Source: Polaribacter haliotis
Lineage (GTDB): Bacteria; Bacteroidota; Bacteroidia; Flavobacteriales; Flavobacteriaceae
Direction: 5' to 3'
DNA length: 64,000 bases
Assembly: GCF_014784055.1 (NCBI RefSeq)
Contig: NZ_CP061813.1
Coordinates: forward strand, 1,327,501 to 1,391,500
The notes under the pieces are model-generated. The model was not told the DNA's origin and searched no databases. It saw only the letters and a program-made list of their open reading frames with translations. Numbering within the stretch: position 1 is the first letter of the stretch; every line of letters starts with the position of its first letter. The translations under genes were made by a program, and so were the position numbers. Below, piece by piece: positions 33,305 through 42,983 of the stretch.

Positions 33305-35710
33305 ATGACCAGAAGAATTAAAAAAGTAGCGATTATCGGTTCCGGAATTATGGGAAGTGGAATTGCATGTCATTTTGCCAATATTGGCGTAGAAGTTCTA
33401 TTATTGGATATCGTTCCAAGAGAATTAACTGACAAAGAAAAAGCAAAAGGTTTAACATTAGAAGACAAAGTTGTACGAAATCGTTTAGTAAATGATGCGT
33501 TAACTGCTTCTTTAAAGTCGAAACCGTCTCCTATCTATAATCAAAAATTTGCAAACAGAATTACTACTGGTAATTTAGAAGATGATATTGCAAAAGTAAA
33601 AGATGTAGATTGGATTATGGAAGTCGTGGTTGAAAGACTAGACATCAAAAAAATAGTTTTCGAAAAACTGGAAAAACACAGAACTCCAGGAACTATAATT
33701 TCTTCGAATACTTCTGGAATTCCTATTAAATTTATGAATGAAGGAAGAAGTGAAGATTTTCAAAAGCATTTTGCGGTAACTCACTTTTTTAACCCTCCAA
33801 GATATTTAAAGCTTTTCGAAGTAGTACCAGGACCAGATTGTAAACAAGAAGTTACAGATTTCTTAATGATGTATGGTGAAAAATTCTTAGGAAAAACTTC
33901 GGTTTTAGCAAAAGATACACCTGCATTTATTGGAAATAGAGTTGGTATTTTCGGAATACAATCTTTATTTCACCAAGTAAAAGAATTGGGTTTAACTGTA
34001 GAAGAAGTAGATAAATTGACTGGACCCGTTATTGGACGCCCAAAATCTGCAACTTTTAGAACGGTTGATGTTGTTGGTTTAGACACTTTGGTACATGTTG
34101 CTAATGGTATATATGAGAATTGTCCAGATGATGAAGCTCACGAATTATTCAAGTTACCAGGTTTCATCAATACAATGATGGAAAATAAATGGTTAGGAAG
34201 CAAAACAGGACAAGGTTTTTATAAAAAAACAGTAAATGCTGAAGGAAAAAAAGAAATCTTAACTTTAGATTTAGATACTTTAGAATATCGTTCTTCTAAA
34301 AGAGCAAAATTTGCAACTTTAGAATTAACGAAAACGATTGATAAACCAATAGACAGATTTAAAATCTTAGTTGGTGGAAAAGACAAAGCTGGTGAATTCT
34401 ACAGAAAGAATTTTTCTGCAATGTTTGCATACGTACAAAATAGAATACCAGAAATTTCTGATGAATTATACAAGATAGATGATGCAATGAAAGCTGGTTT
34501 CGGTTGGGAAAATGGACCTTTCGAAATTTGGGATGCAGTTGGCGTAGAAAAAGGAATCGAATTAATGAAAGCAGAAGGTTATAAAGTTGCTGATTGGGTA
34601 ACTGAAATGACTGCAAATAATATAAAATCTTTTTATACAGTTAAAGAAGGAGCAACTCATTTTTATGATTTAGCTTCGAAAACACAAACGAAAAAACCTG
34701 GTCAAGATGGATTTATCATCTTAGACAATATTAGAAAATCTAACGAAGTTTTTAAAAATTCTGGTGTTGTAATCGAAGATATAGGAGATGGAATTTTAAA
34801 TGTAGAATTCCAATCTAAAATGAACACAATTGGGGGTGATGTTTTAGCAGGCATAAATAAGGCTATTGATTTAGCTGAAAAAGATTACCAAGGACTTGTC
34901 GTTGGTAATCAGGCTGCTAATTTTTCAGTTGGTGCAAATATTGGTATGATTTTTATGATGGCTGTAGAGCAAGAATATGATGAATTAAATTATGCCATTA
35001 AATATTTCCAAGATACAATGATGCGTATGCGTTATTCTTCAATTCCAACTATTTCTGCTCCTCATGGAATGGCTTTAGGTGGTGGTTGTGAAATATCTTT
35101 ACATGCAGATAAAGTAGTTGCTGCTGCAGAAACATATATGGGATTAGTCGAATTTGGAGTTGGTGTAATTCCTGGAGGTGGTGGTTCTAAGGAAATGGCT
35201 TTAAGAGCATCAGATTCTTTTAGTAAAGGAGATGTAGAATTAAATATTTTACAAGAAAACTTTTTAACTATTGGAATGGCAAAAGTATCTACTTCTGCTT
35301 ATGAAGCATTTGATTTAGGATTACTTCAAAAAGGAAAAGACGTTGTTGTTGTTAATAAAGACAGACAAATTGCAACTGCAAAAGCCCACGCGAAATTAAT
35401 GGCAGAAAGTGGTTACACACAACCTGCAACTCGTAAAGATGTAAAAGTTTTAGGAAAACAAGCGTTAGGTATGTTCTTAGTAGGAACAGATTCTATGGAA
35501 CATTCTAAATACATTTCTGAACACGACCAAAAAATCGCAAATAAATTAGCTTATGTAATGGCTGGTGGAGATTTATCTGAACCAACTTTAGTTACAGAAC
35601 AATATTTATTGGATTTAGAAAGAGAAGCATTTTTATCTCTTTGTACAGAACGTAAAACGTTGGAAAGAATTCAAGCGATGTTAAAAACAGGTAAACCTTT
35701 AAGAAACTAA
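33305..35710 (+). CDS. 3-hydroxyacyl-CoA dehydrogenase / enoyl-CoA hydratase bifunctional protein
   Basis: The 801-residue protein catalyses the two middle steps of fatty-acid beta-oxidation. The NAD-binding dehydrogenase comes first, with VAIIGSGIMGSGIACHFANI at residues 7-26 and FNPPRYLKLFEVVPG and KDTPAFIGNRVG further on. The crotonase-type hydratase domain lies at about 500-690, with FSVGANIGMIF and MALGGGCEISLHADKVVAA. This order is the reverse of E. coli FadB, where the hydratase leads. It sits between the marR and thiolase genes with gaps of 13 and 4 bases. Confidence 0.94.
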   Translation: MTRRIKKVAIIGSGIMGSGIACHFANIGVEVLLLDIVPRELTDKEKAKGLTLEDKVVRNRLVNDALTASLKSKPSPIYNQKFANRITTGNLEDDIAKVKDVDWIMEVVVERLDIKKIVFEKLEKHRTPGTIISSNTSGIPIKFMNEGRSEDFQKHFAVTHFFNPPRYLKLFEVVPGPDCKQEVTDFLMMYGEKFLGKTSVLAKDTPAFIGNRVGIFGIQSLFHQVKELGLTVEEVDKLTGPVIGRPKSATFRTVDVVGLDTLVHVANGIYENCPDDEAHELFKLPGFINTMMENKWLGSKTGQGFYKKTVNAEGKKEILTLDLDTLEYRSSKRAKFATLELTKTIDKPIDRFKILVGGKDKAGEFYRKNFSAMFAYVQNRIPEISDELYKIDDAMKAGFGWENGPFEIWDAVGVEKGIELMKAEGYKVADWVTEMTANNIKSFYTVKEGATHFYDLASKTQTKKPGQDGFIILDNIRKSNEVFKNSGVVIEDIGDGILNVEFQSKMNTIGGDVLAGINKAIDLAEKDYQGLVVGNQAANFSVGANIGMIFMMAVEQEYDELNYAIKYFQDTMMRMRYSSIPTISAPHGMALGGGCEISLHADKVVAAAETYMGLVEFGVGVIPGGGGSKEMALRASDSFSKGDVELNILQENFLTIGMAKVSTSAYEAFDLGLLQKGKDVVVVNKDRQIATAKAHAKLMAESGYTQPATRKDVKVLGKQALGMFLVGTDSMEHSKYISEHDQKIANKLAYVMAGGDLSEPTLVTEQYLLDLEREAFLSLCTERKTLERIQAMLKTGKPLRN

Positions 35711-35714
35711 AAAA

Positions 35715-36905
35715 ATGAAAACAGCATATATAGTAAAAGCATACAGAACTGCAGTTGCGAAAGCGCCAAAAGGGGTTTTTCGTTTTAAACGTGCAGACGA
35801 GTTGGGTGCAGAAACCATTCAACATATGATGAAAGAATTACCAAATTTAGACGTAAAACGTATAGATGATGTAATCGTAGGGAACGCAATGCCAGAAGGT
35901 TCGCAAGGATTAAACATGGCACGTTTTATTTCTTTAATTGGTTTAAATTCTGTGGATGTTCCAGGAGTTACTGTAAATCGTTTCTGTTCTTCAGGATTAG
36001 AAACTATTGCAATGGCTGCTGCAAAAATTAGTGCAGGAATGGCAGATTGTATTATTGCAGGTGGTGCAGAAAGCATGAGTTCTGTTCCAATGACTGGTTT
36101 TAAACCAGAGTTAAATTACGACACTATTAAAGATGGTCATGCAGATTATTATTGGGGAATGGGAAATACTGCAGAAGCAGTTGCCAATCAATTTAAAGTT
36201 TCTAGAGAAGACCAAGATGAATTTGCATTCAATTCTCACATGAAAGCTTTAAGAGCACAAGCAGAAAATCGTTTTCAAGACCAAATTGTTCCTATTGAAG
36301 TTGAAGAAACGTATTTAGATGCAAATGGAAAAAAAGCGACAAGAAAATATACAGTAAATAAAGATGAAGGACCAAGAGCTGGAACTTCAACAGCTATTTT
36401 AAACAAATTACGTCCAGTTTTTGCAGCTGGAGGAAGTGTTACTGCAGGAAACTCCTCTCAAATGAGTGATGGTGCTGCTTTTGTAATGGTAATGAGTGAA
36501 GAAATGGTAAAAGAATTAAATATCGAACCAATTGCAAGAGTTGTAAACTATGCAGCTGCTGGTGTAGAGCCAAGAATTATGGGAATTGGACCAGTTGCAG
36601 CGATTCCTAAAGTTTTAAAACAAGCAGGATTGCAACAAAGTGATATCGAGTTAATTGAATTGAATGAAGCTTTTGCTTCTCAATCTTTAGCAGTAATGCG
36701 TGAGTTAAACTTGAATCAAGATATCGTAAATGTAAATGGTGGAGCCATAGCATTAGGACATCCATTAGGTTGTACAGGAGCAAAATTATCTGTGCAATTA
36801 TTCGATGAAATGCGCAAACGTGATATGAAAAACAAATACGGAATGGTAACAATGTGTGTAGGAACTGGACAAGGTGCTGCAGGTGTTTTTGAATTCTTAA
36901 GTTAA
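35715..36905 (+). CDS. Acetyl-CoA acyltransferase (3-ketoacyl-CoA thiolase)
   Basis: The 396-residue thiolase cleaves 3-ketoacyl-CoA to acetyl-CoA and a shortened acyl-CoA. The nucleophilic cysteine is in [19 protein letters not shown], the histidine in [15 protein letters not shown] and the second cysteine in [29 protein letters not shown] is also conserved. It forms a functional pair with the preceding two-domain enzyme, equivalent to the FadBA complex. Confidence 0.96.
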   Translation: MKTAYIVKAYRTAVAKAPKGVFRFKRADELGAETIQHMMKELPNLDVKRIDDVIVGNAMPEGSQGLNMARFISLIGLNSVDVPGVTVNRFCSSGLETIAMAAAKISAGMADCIIAGGAESMSSVPMTGFKPELNYDTIKDGHADYYWGMGNTAEAVANQFKVSREDQDEFAFNSHMKALRAQAENRFQDQIVPIEVEETYLDANGKKATRKYTVNKDEGPRAGTSTAILNKLRPVFAAGGSVTAGNSSQMSDGAAFVMVMSEEMVKELNIEPIARVVNYAAAGVEPRIMGIGPVAAIPKVLKQAGLQQSDIELIELNEAFASQSLAVMRELNLNQDIVNVNGGAIALGHPLGCTGAKLSVQLFDEMRKRDMKNKYGMVTMCVGTGQGAAGVFEFLS

Positions 36906-36928
36906 TAACAAAATTAAACAAACAAAAA

Positions 36929-38725
36929 ATGGCAGAATTATTAAGAGGTGGTCAATTTCTTGTAAAAGAAACAAATTGCGAAGACGTTTTTACTCCTGAA
37001 GATTTTTCAGAAGAACAACAAATGATGAAAGAAGCAGTGATGGAATTTAATGATCGTGAAATTATTCCTCATAAAAATAGATTTGAAGCAAAAGACTACG
37101 CTTTAACTGAAGAAGTAATGCGTAAAGCAGGAGAATTAGGTTTCTTAGGTGTTGCTGTTCCTGAAGAATATGGCGGATTAGGAATGGGATTCGTTTCTAC
37201 ACTTTTAACTTGTGATTATATTTCAAGTGGAACAGGTTCTTTTAGTACCGCTTTTGGTGCACATACAGGAATTGGGACTATGCCTATTACTTTATATGGA
37301 ACTGAAGAACAAAAACAAAAATATGTACCAAAATTAGCTACAGGAGAGTGGTTTGGTGCTTATTGTTTAACGGAACCTGGAGCAGGCTCTGATGCGAATT
37401 CAGGAAAAACAACTGCAGAAGTATCTGCAGATGGAAAATCTTATAAAATTAATGGACAAAAAATGTGGATTTCGAACGCAGGTTTTTGTCGTTTAATGAT
37501 TGTTTTCGCAAGAATAGAAAATGATAAAAATATTACAGGTTTTATCGTAGAATATGATAAAGACAATGCAAATGGAATTACCCTAGGTGAAGAAGAGCAT
37601 AAATTAGGAATTAGAGCATCATCAACCAGACAAGTATTTTTTAACGACACTGTTGTTCCCGCAGAAAATATGTTAGCTGGACGTGGAGAAGGGTTTAAAA
37701 TTGCAATGAATGCTTTAAATGTTGGTCGTATTAAATTGGCAGGTGCTTGTTTAGATTCTCAAAGAAGAGTTATTACACATGCAGTAAAATATGCTACTGA
37801 AAGAAAACAATTTAAAACTCCAATTGCAGATTTTGGTGCCATTAAAGTAAAGTTAGCAGAAATGGCAACTGACGCTTATGTTGGTGAATCTGCAACTTAC
37901 AGAGCTGCAAAAGATATTGAAGATAGAATTGCATTAAGAGTGGAAGCTGGAAATTCGCATCAAGAAGCAGAATTAAAAGGTGTTGAGGAGTATGCTATTG
38001 AATGTTCTATTCTTAAAGTTGCGGTTTCAGAAGATATTCAGAATTGTGCAGATGAAGGAATTCAAATTTTTGGTGGAATGGGATTCTCGGAAGAAACTCC
38101 TATGGAATCTGCTTGGAGAGATGCAAGGATTGCTCGTATTTACGAAGGAACCAACGAAATTAACAGAATGCTTTCGGTAGGAATGTTAATTAAAAAAGCC
38201 ATGAAAGGTCATGTAGATTTATTAGGGCCTGCAACAGAGGTTGCAAATAGCTTAATGGGAATTCCTTCTTTTGATACTCCAGATTATTCTGAATTATTTG
38301 CTGAAGAAAAGCACATGATAGAAAAGTTAAAGAAAACTTTCTTAATGGTTGCTGGTGCAGCATTACAAAAATATGGTCAAGAAATTGAAGAACACCAACA
38401 ATTATTAATTGCTGCTGCAGATATATTAATTGAAATATACATGGCAGAATCTGCAATTTTAAGAACTGAGAAAAACGTGAAACGTTTTGGTGAAGACAAG
38501 CAATCTGTTCAAATAGCAATGTCTAAATTATATTTATATCATGCTGTAGACAAAATCGAAGAAAAAGGAAAAGAAAGTATCATTTCTTTTGCTGAAGGTG
38601 ATGAACAACGTATGATGTTAATGGGATTAAAGCGTTTTACAAAATATGCGAACTATCCAGATATTGTAGATTTACGAAACGAAATTGCAGAAAAAGTAAA
38701 AGCAGAAAATAAATACTGCTTCTAA
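36929..38725 (+). CDS. Acyl-CoA dehydrogenase
   Basis: The 598-residue flavoenzyme performs the first step of beta-oxidation. The standard domains span about 25-400, with FGAYCLTEPGAGSDANSGKT and KMWISNAGFCRLMIV at the FAD/substrate site and the catalytic glutamate region ARIYEGTNEINRMLSVGML. A C-terminal extension of about 190 residues resembles the helical extension of long- or very-long-chain dehydrogenases. It is last in the operon and is followed by a terminator. Electron-transfer flavoprotein genes are not in the window. Confidence 0.95.
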   Translation: MAELLRGGQFLVKETNCEDVFTPEDFSEEQQMMKEAVMEFNDREIIPHKNRFEAKDYALTEEVMRKAGELGFLGVAVPEEYGGLGMGFVSTLLTCDYISSGTGSFSTAFGAHTGIGTMPITLYGTEEQKQKYVPKLATGEWFGAYCLTEPGAGSDANSGKTTAEVSADGKSYKINGQKMWISNAGFCRLMIVFARIENDKNITGFIVEYDKDNANGITLGEEEHKLGIRASSTRQVFFNDTVVPAENMLAGRGEGFKIAMNALNVGRIKLAGACLDSQRRVITHAVKYATERKQFKTPIADFGAIKVKLAEMATDAYVGESATYRAAKDIEDRIALRVEAGNSHQEAELKGVEEYAIECSILKVAVSEDIQNCADEGIQIFGGMGFSEETPMESAWRDARIARIYEGTNEINRMLSVGMLIKKAMKGHVDLLGPATEVANSLMGIPSFDTPDYSELFAEEKHMIEKLKKTFLMVAGAALQKYGQEIEEHQQLLIAAADILIEIYMAESAILRTEKNVKRFGEDKQSVQIAMSKLYLYHAVDKIEEKGKESIISFAEGDEQRMMLMGLKRFTKYANYPDIVDLRNEIAEKVKAENKYCF

Positions 38726-38849
38726 AAAGCTCTTGATGTCAAAATGAGTGTTTAGAAAATATTTTTTCTTTTCACTCAGGCTGACAACTTTATAAATATT
38801 GAAAATTTTCTTAAATAATCAAAATTTTAAGAATTAGTTGTTTGTTTAG

Positions 38850-38880
38850 AAAAGACCATCTTAATCGATGGTCTTTTTTT
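38850..38880 (+). terminator. Terminator of the beta-oxidation operon
   Basis: AAAAGACCATC (38850-38860) pairs with GATGGTCTTTT (38867-38877) around TTAATC, followed by further T residues. The 120 bases between the acyl-CoA dehydrogenase stop and this hairpin hold nothing else recognisable. Confidence 0.92.
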
Positions 38881-38961
38881 GTTTTGAGTTCATGTTAAAT
38901 TGATTTCAGTTAAATTATTTTTATTTGTGTCCTTAATTTTACAATATCAAAAAACGAACTT

Positions 38962-39912
38962 ATGTTATCATTATTTATACAAGAAACACCTAAAGATCAA
39001 AAAGGAGAATTAGATGTTAACACACAAAGTATTATAGAAAAATTAGACACTTGGTTGGATGGTTTTATAAAAAACATCCCAAATATATTAGTCGCAATTT
39101 TAGTCTTTATTGCTTTTATTTATATCGCTCGTTTCTTTGGAAGAACTGTGAAAAAACTTCTAAAAAAGAGAGGGAGAGACAATTTTGGAGAAATTTTAGG
39201 AAGTTTTACCAAATGGGTTTTATTAATAGTAGGTGTAATGTTATCATTAACAATTATGTCTCCTAATTTAAGTCCTGCAGATTTAATTGCTGGTTTAGGT
39301 GTAAGTTCTGTAGCCATTGGTTTTGCATTTAAAGACATTTTACAAAACTGGTTGGCTGGTATATTAATTTTGATGAGAAGACCTTTTGAAATTGGCGACC
39401 AAATTGTTGTAAATGGTTTTGAAGGAACTGTTGAAAGAATTGAAACAAGAGCCACTATAATTAGACAATATAATGGAAAAAGAATTGTAGTTCCTAATAG
39501 TGAAATCTATACAAATTCTGTTAAAGTAATTACTGCTAACGATTTAATTCGTTCGCAATATGATATTGGTTTAGGTTATGACCAAGACAGAGAAAAAGCA
39601 ATGCAAATTTTAAAAGAAACTATTGAAAACACAGAAGGTGTAAGTAGTGAAAAACCAGTAGATGTGTTGCCTTGGGATCAAGCAGATAGTTGGTTGACAA
39701 TTAGAGTTCGATGGTGGACAAATAGTGACAGACCAGATGTTGTAAAAGCGTATTCTAAAGTGATTTTAAATACACAAAATGCGATGGATGAAGCAGGAAT
39801 AGATTTACCTTTCCCAACTCAAATTGAAATTAAAAACGCACACAATTTTGAAGAATTAAAAGAAAAAGCAAATAATTCTAAAGAAAATAAAGAAGAGAAA
39901 AAAGAAGAATAA
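38962..39912 (+). CDS. MscS-family mechanosensitive ion channel, second paralogue
   Basis: The 316-residue inner-membrane protein has an N-terminal segment before TM1 (NILVAILVFIAFIYIARFFG). The pore TM3 is LIAGLGVSSVAIGFAFKDIL, and the beta domain is LAGILILMRRPFEIGDQIVV with RIVVPNSEIYTNSVKVI. The C-terminus ends in a Lys/Glu-rich tail (NNSKENKEEKKEE) resembling that of the first paralogue. It is a single gene between two terminators. The role is tension-gated solute release. Confidence 0.94.
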   Translation: MLSLFIQETPKDQKGELDVNTQSIIEKLDTWLDGFIKNIPNILVAILVFIAFIYIARFFGRTVKKLLKKRGRDNFGEILGSFTKWVLLIVGVMLSLTIMSPNLSPADLIAGLGVSSVAIGFAFKDILQNWLAGILILMRRPFEIGDQIVVNGFEGTVERIETRATIIRQYNGKRIVVPNSEIYTNSVKVITANDLIRSQYDIGLGYDQDREKAMQILKETIENTEGVSSEKPVDVLPWDQADSWLTIRVRWWTNSDRPDVVKAYSKVILNTQNAMDEAGIDLPFPTQIEIKNAHNFEELKEKANNSKENKEEKKEE

Positions 39913-39933
39913 TTAGATTATAAAATATTTATG

Positions 39934-39970
39934 AAAGGCTTTCATTGTAAATAATGAAAGTCTTTTCTTT
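39934..39970 (+). terminator. Terminator after the second MscS gene
   Basis: AAAGGCTTTCATT (39934-39946) pairs with AATGAAAGTCTTT (39953-39965), with one G-T pair, around GTAAAT, and runs into T-rich sequence. Confidence 0.85.
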
Positions 39971-40057
39971 TAAGTAGGTTTTCAAATGAAAATTAATAAA
40001 AATCTATCTTTTAATCCTTTCTTTATTGTTGTAAATTAGTACTTTAAACTTTATATA

Positions 40058-40960
40058 ATGAAACTTTCACTAAAAATAGCACTTCCAATTTTTGCAACCA
40101 CAATATTATTCGTTTTCTGTAATAATATGGAACCTAAAAAAACGACTACAAAATCTGTTGAAGTTGCTCAAAAACATTCAAAATTTAACGATTATTGGTA
40201 CCAAGGAAAAGCAGAAATAACTTCTTACAAATTATCACAAAATAGATATGGAGAAATCCATGAAGGCAAAGCTGTAAACATTTTTGTTACGGAAGATTTT
40301 CTGCCTGAAAAACAAGTGAAAGCAGATAGTAGAAATGATAAAAACATACCAATTCTAAAACTGAATAGCACTAAAAAATATGTAACAGGAATTTATCCTT
40401 ATTCTTTAATGACAAGCACCTTCTCTCCTATCAACACAAACGAAAATGCGATTAAAATTTCTTTTTCTGTGCAAGAATGGTGTGGAAATACTTTTGTTCA
40501 ATTGAATAACAGAGAACAATTTAAAATTGATTTTCACTCGTATTTCGAAAGTAATGCTGATAGAAAATTGACTCTGGAAAAAAATATTTTAGAAAATGAA
40601 TTGTGGAATGTTTTACGAATAAATCCGAAGAATTTACCCATTGGAAAATTTGATATAATTCCCTCTTTTGAGTTTTTAGCTTTGAATCATCAGAAAATAA
40701 AAGCCTATAAAGCCGAAACTTCTTTAGATGAAAAAGAAGGTTTTATTGTGTATTCAATTAATTATCCTGAATTAGAAAGAACCTTAACAATAAAAGCAAC
40801 TAAAGAATTTCCATTTATTATTGAAAATTGGAAAGAAACTTCAACCAGAAGAGGAAAAACATTAACCACCAAAGCTGAAAAGATAAAGACAATACAATCC
40901 GCTTATTGGAGTAAAAATGGAGTTGCAGATACCCAAGAAAGAAAAGAATTAGGTTTATAA
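40058..40960 (+). CDS. Exported protein of unknown function, probable lipoprotein
   Basis: The 300-residue protein starts with a signal peptide (MKLSLKIALPIFATTILFVF) followed by Cys21, which may be lipidated although FVFC is not a canonical lipobox. The mature part is mostly beta-rich and contains DYWYQGKAEITSYKLSQNRY, YPYSLMTSTFSPI and SVQEWCGNTFVQLNN. No enzyme motif is visible. From memory, relatives are common in Flavobacteriaceae without known function. It lies 53 bases before an M28 peptidase gene on the same strand, possibly with its own promoter (TATCTTCG at 40989). Confidence 0.7.
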   Translation: MKLSLKIALPIFATTILFVFCNNMEPKKTTTKSVEVAQKHSKFNDYWYQGKAEITSYKLSQNRYGEIHEGKAVNIFVTEDFLPEKQVKADSRNDKNIPILKLNSTKKYVTGIYPYSLMTSTFSPINTNENAIKISFSVQEWCGNTFVQLNNREQFKIDFHSYFESNADRKLTLEKNILENELWNVLRINPKNLPIGKFDIIPSFEFLALNHQKIKAYKAETSLDEKEGFIVYSINYPELERTLTIKATKEFPFIIENWKETSTRRGKTLTTKAEKIKTIQSAYWSKNGVADTQERKELGL

Positions 40961-41013
40961 TTTTCTAAAATAGATTATATAAAACATTTATCTTCGTTCA
41001 AAATAAAATAATT

Positions 41014-41973
41014 ATGAAAACTAAATTCTTGTTACTAACTTTATTTACAACCATATTTATTGGCTGTAATTCACCTAAAAACAATCAATTTGATAAAGAA
41101 ATGCTTTTAGAAAGCATTAAAATCTTATCTCACGATTCTTTGGAAGGAAGAGGTTTCTCTAAAGTTGGAAATTACAAAGCTCAAAAATTTATAGCTAAAA
41201 GATTCGAAGAAATTGGTTTAGAAAAAATGTTTGACAATTCTTACATTCAAGAGTTTCCTTATACATTTTCAGGTAAAAGAAGATTGAGAATGTTTCCAAT
41301 AGCTGGAATTGAAAAAGATGTAGAAAACATTCCTGACACAACAGTTATTGGTGGAAATGTAATTGGAAAAATTCCTGGAAAAATTGACAAAACAATAGTA
41401 ATTACTGGGCATTTAGATCATTTAGGAAGTAAAAATGGAGAAATTTACAATGGCGCAGATGACGATGCTTCTGGAACAGCTGCTTTGTTTGCAATTGCTT
41501 CTTATTTCAAAACAAACAAACCAAAACATACCTTAATTTTTGCAGCTGTAGATGCTGAAGAAATTGGTTCTTTGGGCGCAGATTATTTCTTAAAAAACTA
41601 TACTGACAAACAAAATATTGTTTTAAATATTAATATGGATATGATTGCACATAACGATTCTTTGCAATTATATGCTTCTGGTTTGCATCATTATCCGCAG
41701 TTAAAAGAACCGCTTCAAAATATAGAATCTCCAATAACTTTGTTATTCGGACATGACAACCCTGAAGATAAAACAAAAGACGATTGGACATTTTCTTCTG
41801 ACCACAGAATTTTCCATAAAGAGAAAATTCCGTTTATTTATTTTGGTGTAGAAGACCATAAAGATTATCATAAAGCAACTGATACTTTTGAAAACATCAA
41901 CCAAGGTTTTTATGTAGATGCTGTTAAGTTGATTATTAAAGCTATTGAAAATTATGATTCATTTTTAGAATAA
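41014..41973 (+). CDS. M28-family metallopeptidase, lipoprotein
   Basis: The 319-residue protein has a lipoprotein signal (LTLFTTIFIGCNSPKNN). Its catalytic domain is an M28 aminopeptidase-type di-zinc fold. The ligands lie in ITGHLDHLGS, NGADDDASGTAALFAIASYF, AAVDAEEIGSLGADYFL (with the general base Glu), INMDMIAHND and the C-terminal VEDHKDYHKATDTFENI. It is anchored in the envelope and probably trims peptides outside the cytoplasm. The small membrane-protein gene follows by 24 bases. Confidence 0.93.
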   Translation: MKTKFLLLTLFTTIFIGCNSPKNNQFDKEMLLESIKILSHDSLEGRGFSKVGNYKAQKFIAKRFEEIGLEKMFDNSYIQEFPYTFSGKRRLRMFPIAGIEKDVENIPDTTVIGGNVIGKIPGKIDKTIVITGHLDHLGSKNGEIYNGADDDASGTAALFAIASYFKTNKPKHTLIFAAVDAEEIGSLGADYFLKNYTDKQNIVLNINMDMIAHNDSLQLYASGLHHYPQLKEPLQNIESPITLLFGHDNPEDKTKDDWTFSSDHRIFHKEKIPFIYFGVEDHKDYHKATDTFENINQGFYVDAVKLIIKAIENYDSFLE

Positions 41974-41997
41974 AATCAATATTTAAAAATTTCAACT

Positions 41998-42390
41998 ATG
42001 AAAAACACCATTACAAAAGGTTTTATTTTATCAGGATTATCGAATATTATTGCAGTTTTAATCCTATCAAGATTTTTTACAAACGAATTTATTCCGAAAT
42101 ACGACAATGTAGTAATGTCTAATTTTGGTTTATTAATGATTGTTGTTTGGGGTTTTGCTTATATTTCTGTTGCAAAAGATTATTCAAAAGTAAAATGGTT
42201 GGTGGCAGTTTTTGCTGTTGAAAAACTAATTTATGCGATTATTTGGATTCTTTGGAGATTAAATAATGATGTTTTTCCAATTTTCGACGAAGATATAATG
42301 GCTGGAATCTTCTATTCTATTTACGGAATTAACGATATTATTTTCTTTTTCTTCTTTTCGTACGTTTTTATAAAACTATCTAAAAAATAA
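41998..42390 (+). CDS. Small four-helix membrane protein of unknown function
   Basis: The 130-residue protein has four hydrophobic segments: FILSGLSNIIAVLILSRFF, NFGLLMIVVWGFAYISVA, WLVAVFAVEKLIYAIIWILW and SIYGINDIIFFFFFSYVFI. It has no signal peptide or catalytic motif. It follows the M28 gene by 24 bases on the same strand, so it may be co-transcribed. I do not recognise the family. Confidence 0.72.
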   Translation: MKNTITKGFILSGLSNIIAVLILSRFFTNEFIPKYDNVVMSNFGLLMIVVWGFAYISVAKDYSKVKWLVAVFAVEKLIYAIIWILWRLNNDVFPIFDEDIMAGIFYSIYGINDIIFFFFFSYVFIKLSKK

Positions 42391-42413
42391 ATAGCTAATC
42401 TCTTTTTTATCAG

Positions 42414-42421
42414 TACTTTTG
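42414..42421 (+). promoter_or_regulatory. Predicted -7 element for the J-domain/KTSC gene
   Basis: TACTTTTG, a full match to TAnnTTTG, lies 23 bases before the ATG at 42444, so this gene likely has its own promoter. Confidence 0.45.
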
Positions 42422-42443
42422 CACGCAATTTGAAAACAACGAA

Positions 42444-42890
42444 ATGAAGCGCATAAAACAATACAAAAAACTTTTTAACGTAGAAGGAGCTATCGATTTA
42501 AAAGATCTTAAAAAAACCTACAGAGGTTTAGTCAAAGAATGGCATCCTGATAAATTTTTAGAAGAAGACAAAAAAGAGGAAGCAGAAATTAAAAGTACAG
42601 AAATTATTGATGGTTACCACTTTTTAGTAAGTATTGCTCCTGAAACAAAAGAAGCAAATTTAGATGCTTACAAAAAGACAATTACAGAGTTTCAAGTAGC
42701 AGATTGGCATCATAAAAGTATGTTGTTAGAAGTTACTTTTACAGATGGAAATTCTTACGAATACTTTGGTGTAAGTAAAATTTTATTCGGAAAATTTGTA
42801 AACGCAAAATCTATGAATAACTTCGGTAAAAGAAATATTTTTAATTCTTTTACTTACAGAAAATCTATGAAAGCTTCTGTAAACGCTTAA
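42444..42890 (+). CDS. J-domain protein fused to a KTSC domain
   Basis: The 148-residue cytoplasmic protein joins two small domains. Residues about 5-65 resemble a DnaJ J-domain with the diagnostic HPD tripeptide in LVKEWHPDKFLEE. Residues about 88-142 match a KTSC domain (WHHKSMLLEVTFTDGNSYEY and KFVNAKSMNNFGKRNIF), often found alone or with nucleic-acid enzymes. The J-domain would stimulate DnaK, with KTSC as a possible client- or RNA-binding part; that division of labour is inferred. It is a single gene ending at a strong terminator. Confidence 0.85.
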   Translation: MKRIKQYKKLFNVEGAIDLKDLKKTYRGLVKEWHPDKFLEEDKKEEAEIKSTEIIDGYHFLVSIAPETKEANLDAYKKTITEFQVADWHHKSMLLEVTFTDGNSYEYFGVSKILFGKFVNAKSMNNFGKRNIFNSFTYRKSMKASVNA

Positions 42891-42925
42891 TTATAAATTT
42901 CTATAGAATAGAAATTACTCAAATA

Positions 42926-42962
42926 AAAAAAGAGATTACTTTAAAAGTAATCTCTTTTTTTA
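42926..42962. terminator. Bidirectional terminator between the KTSC gene and trxB
   Basis: AAAAAAGAGATTACT (42926-42940) pairs with AGTAATCTCTTTTTT (42946-42960) around TTAAA. The A- and T-tracts on either side let it end both converging transcripts. Confidence 0.93.
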
Positions 42963-42983
42963 TTGCTTTAAAGTTTAAAAAAT

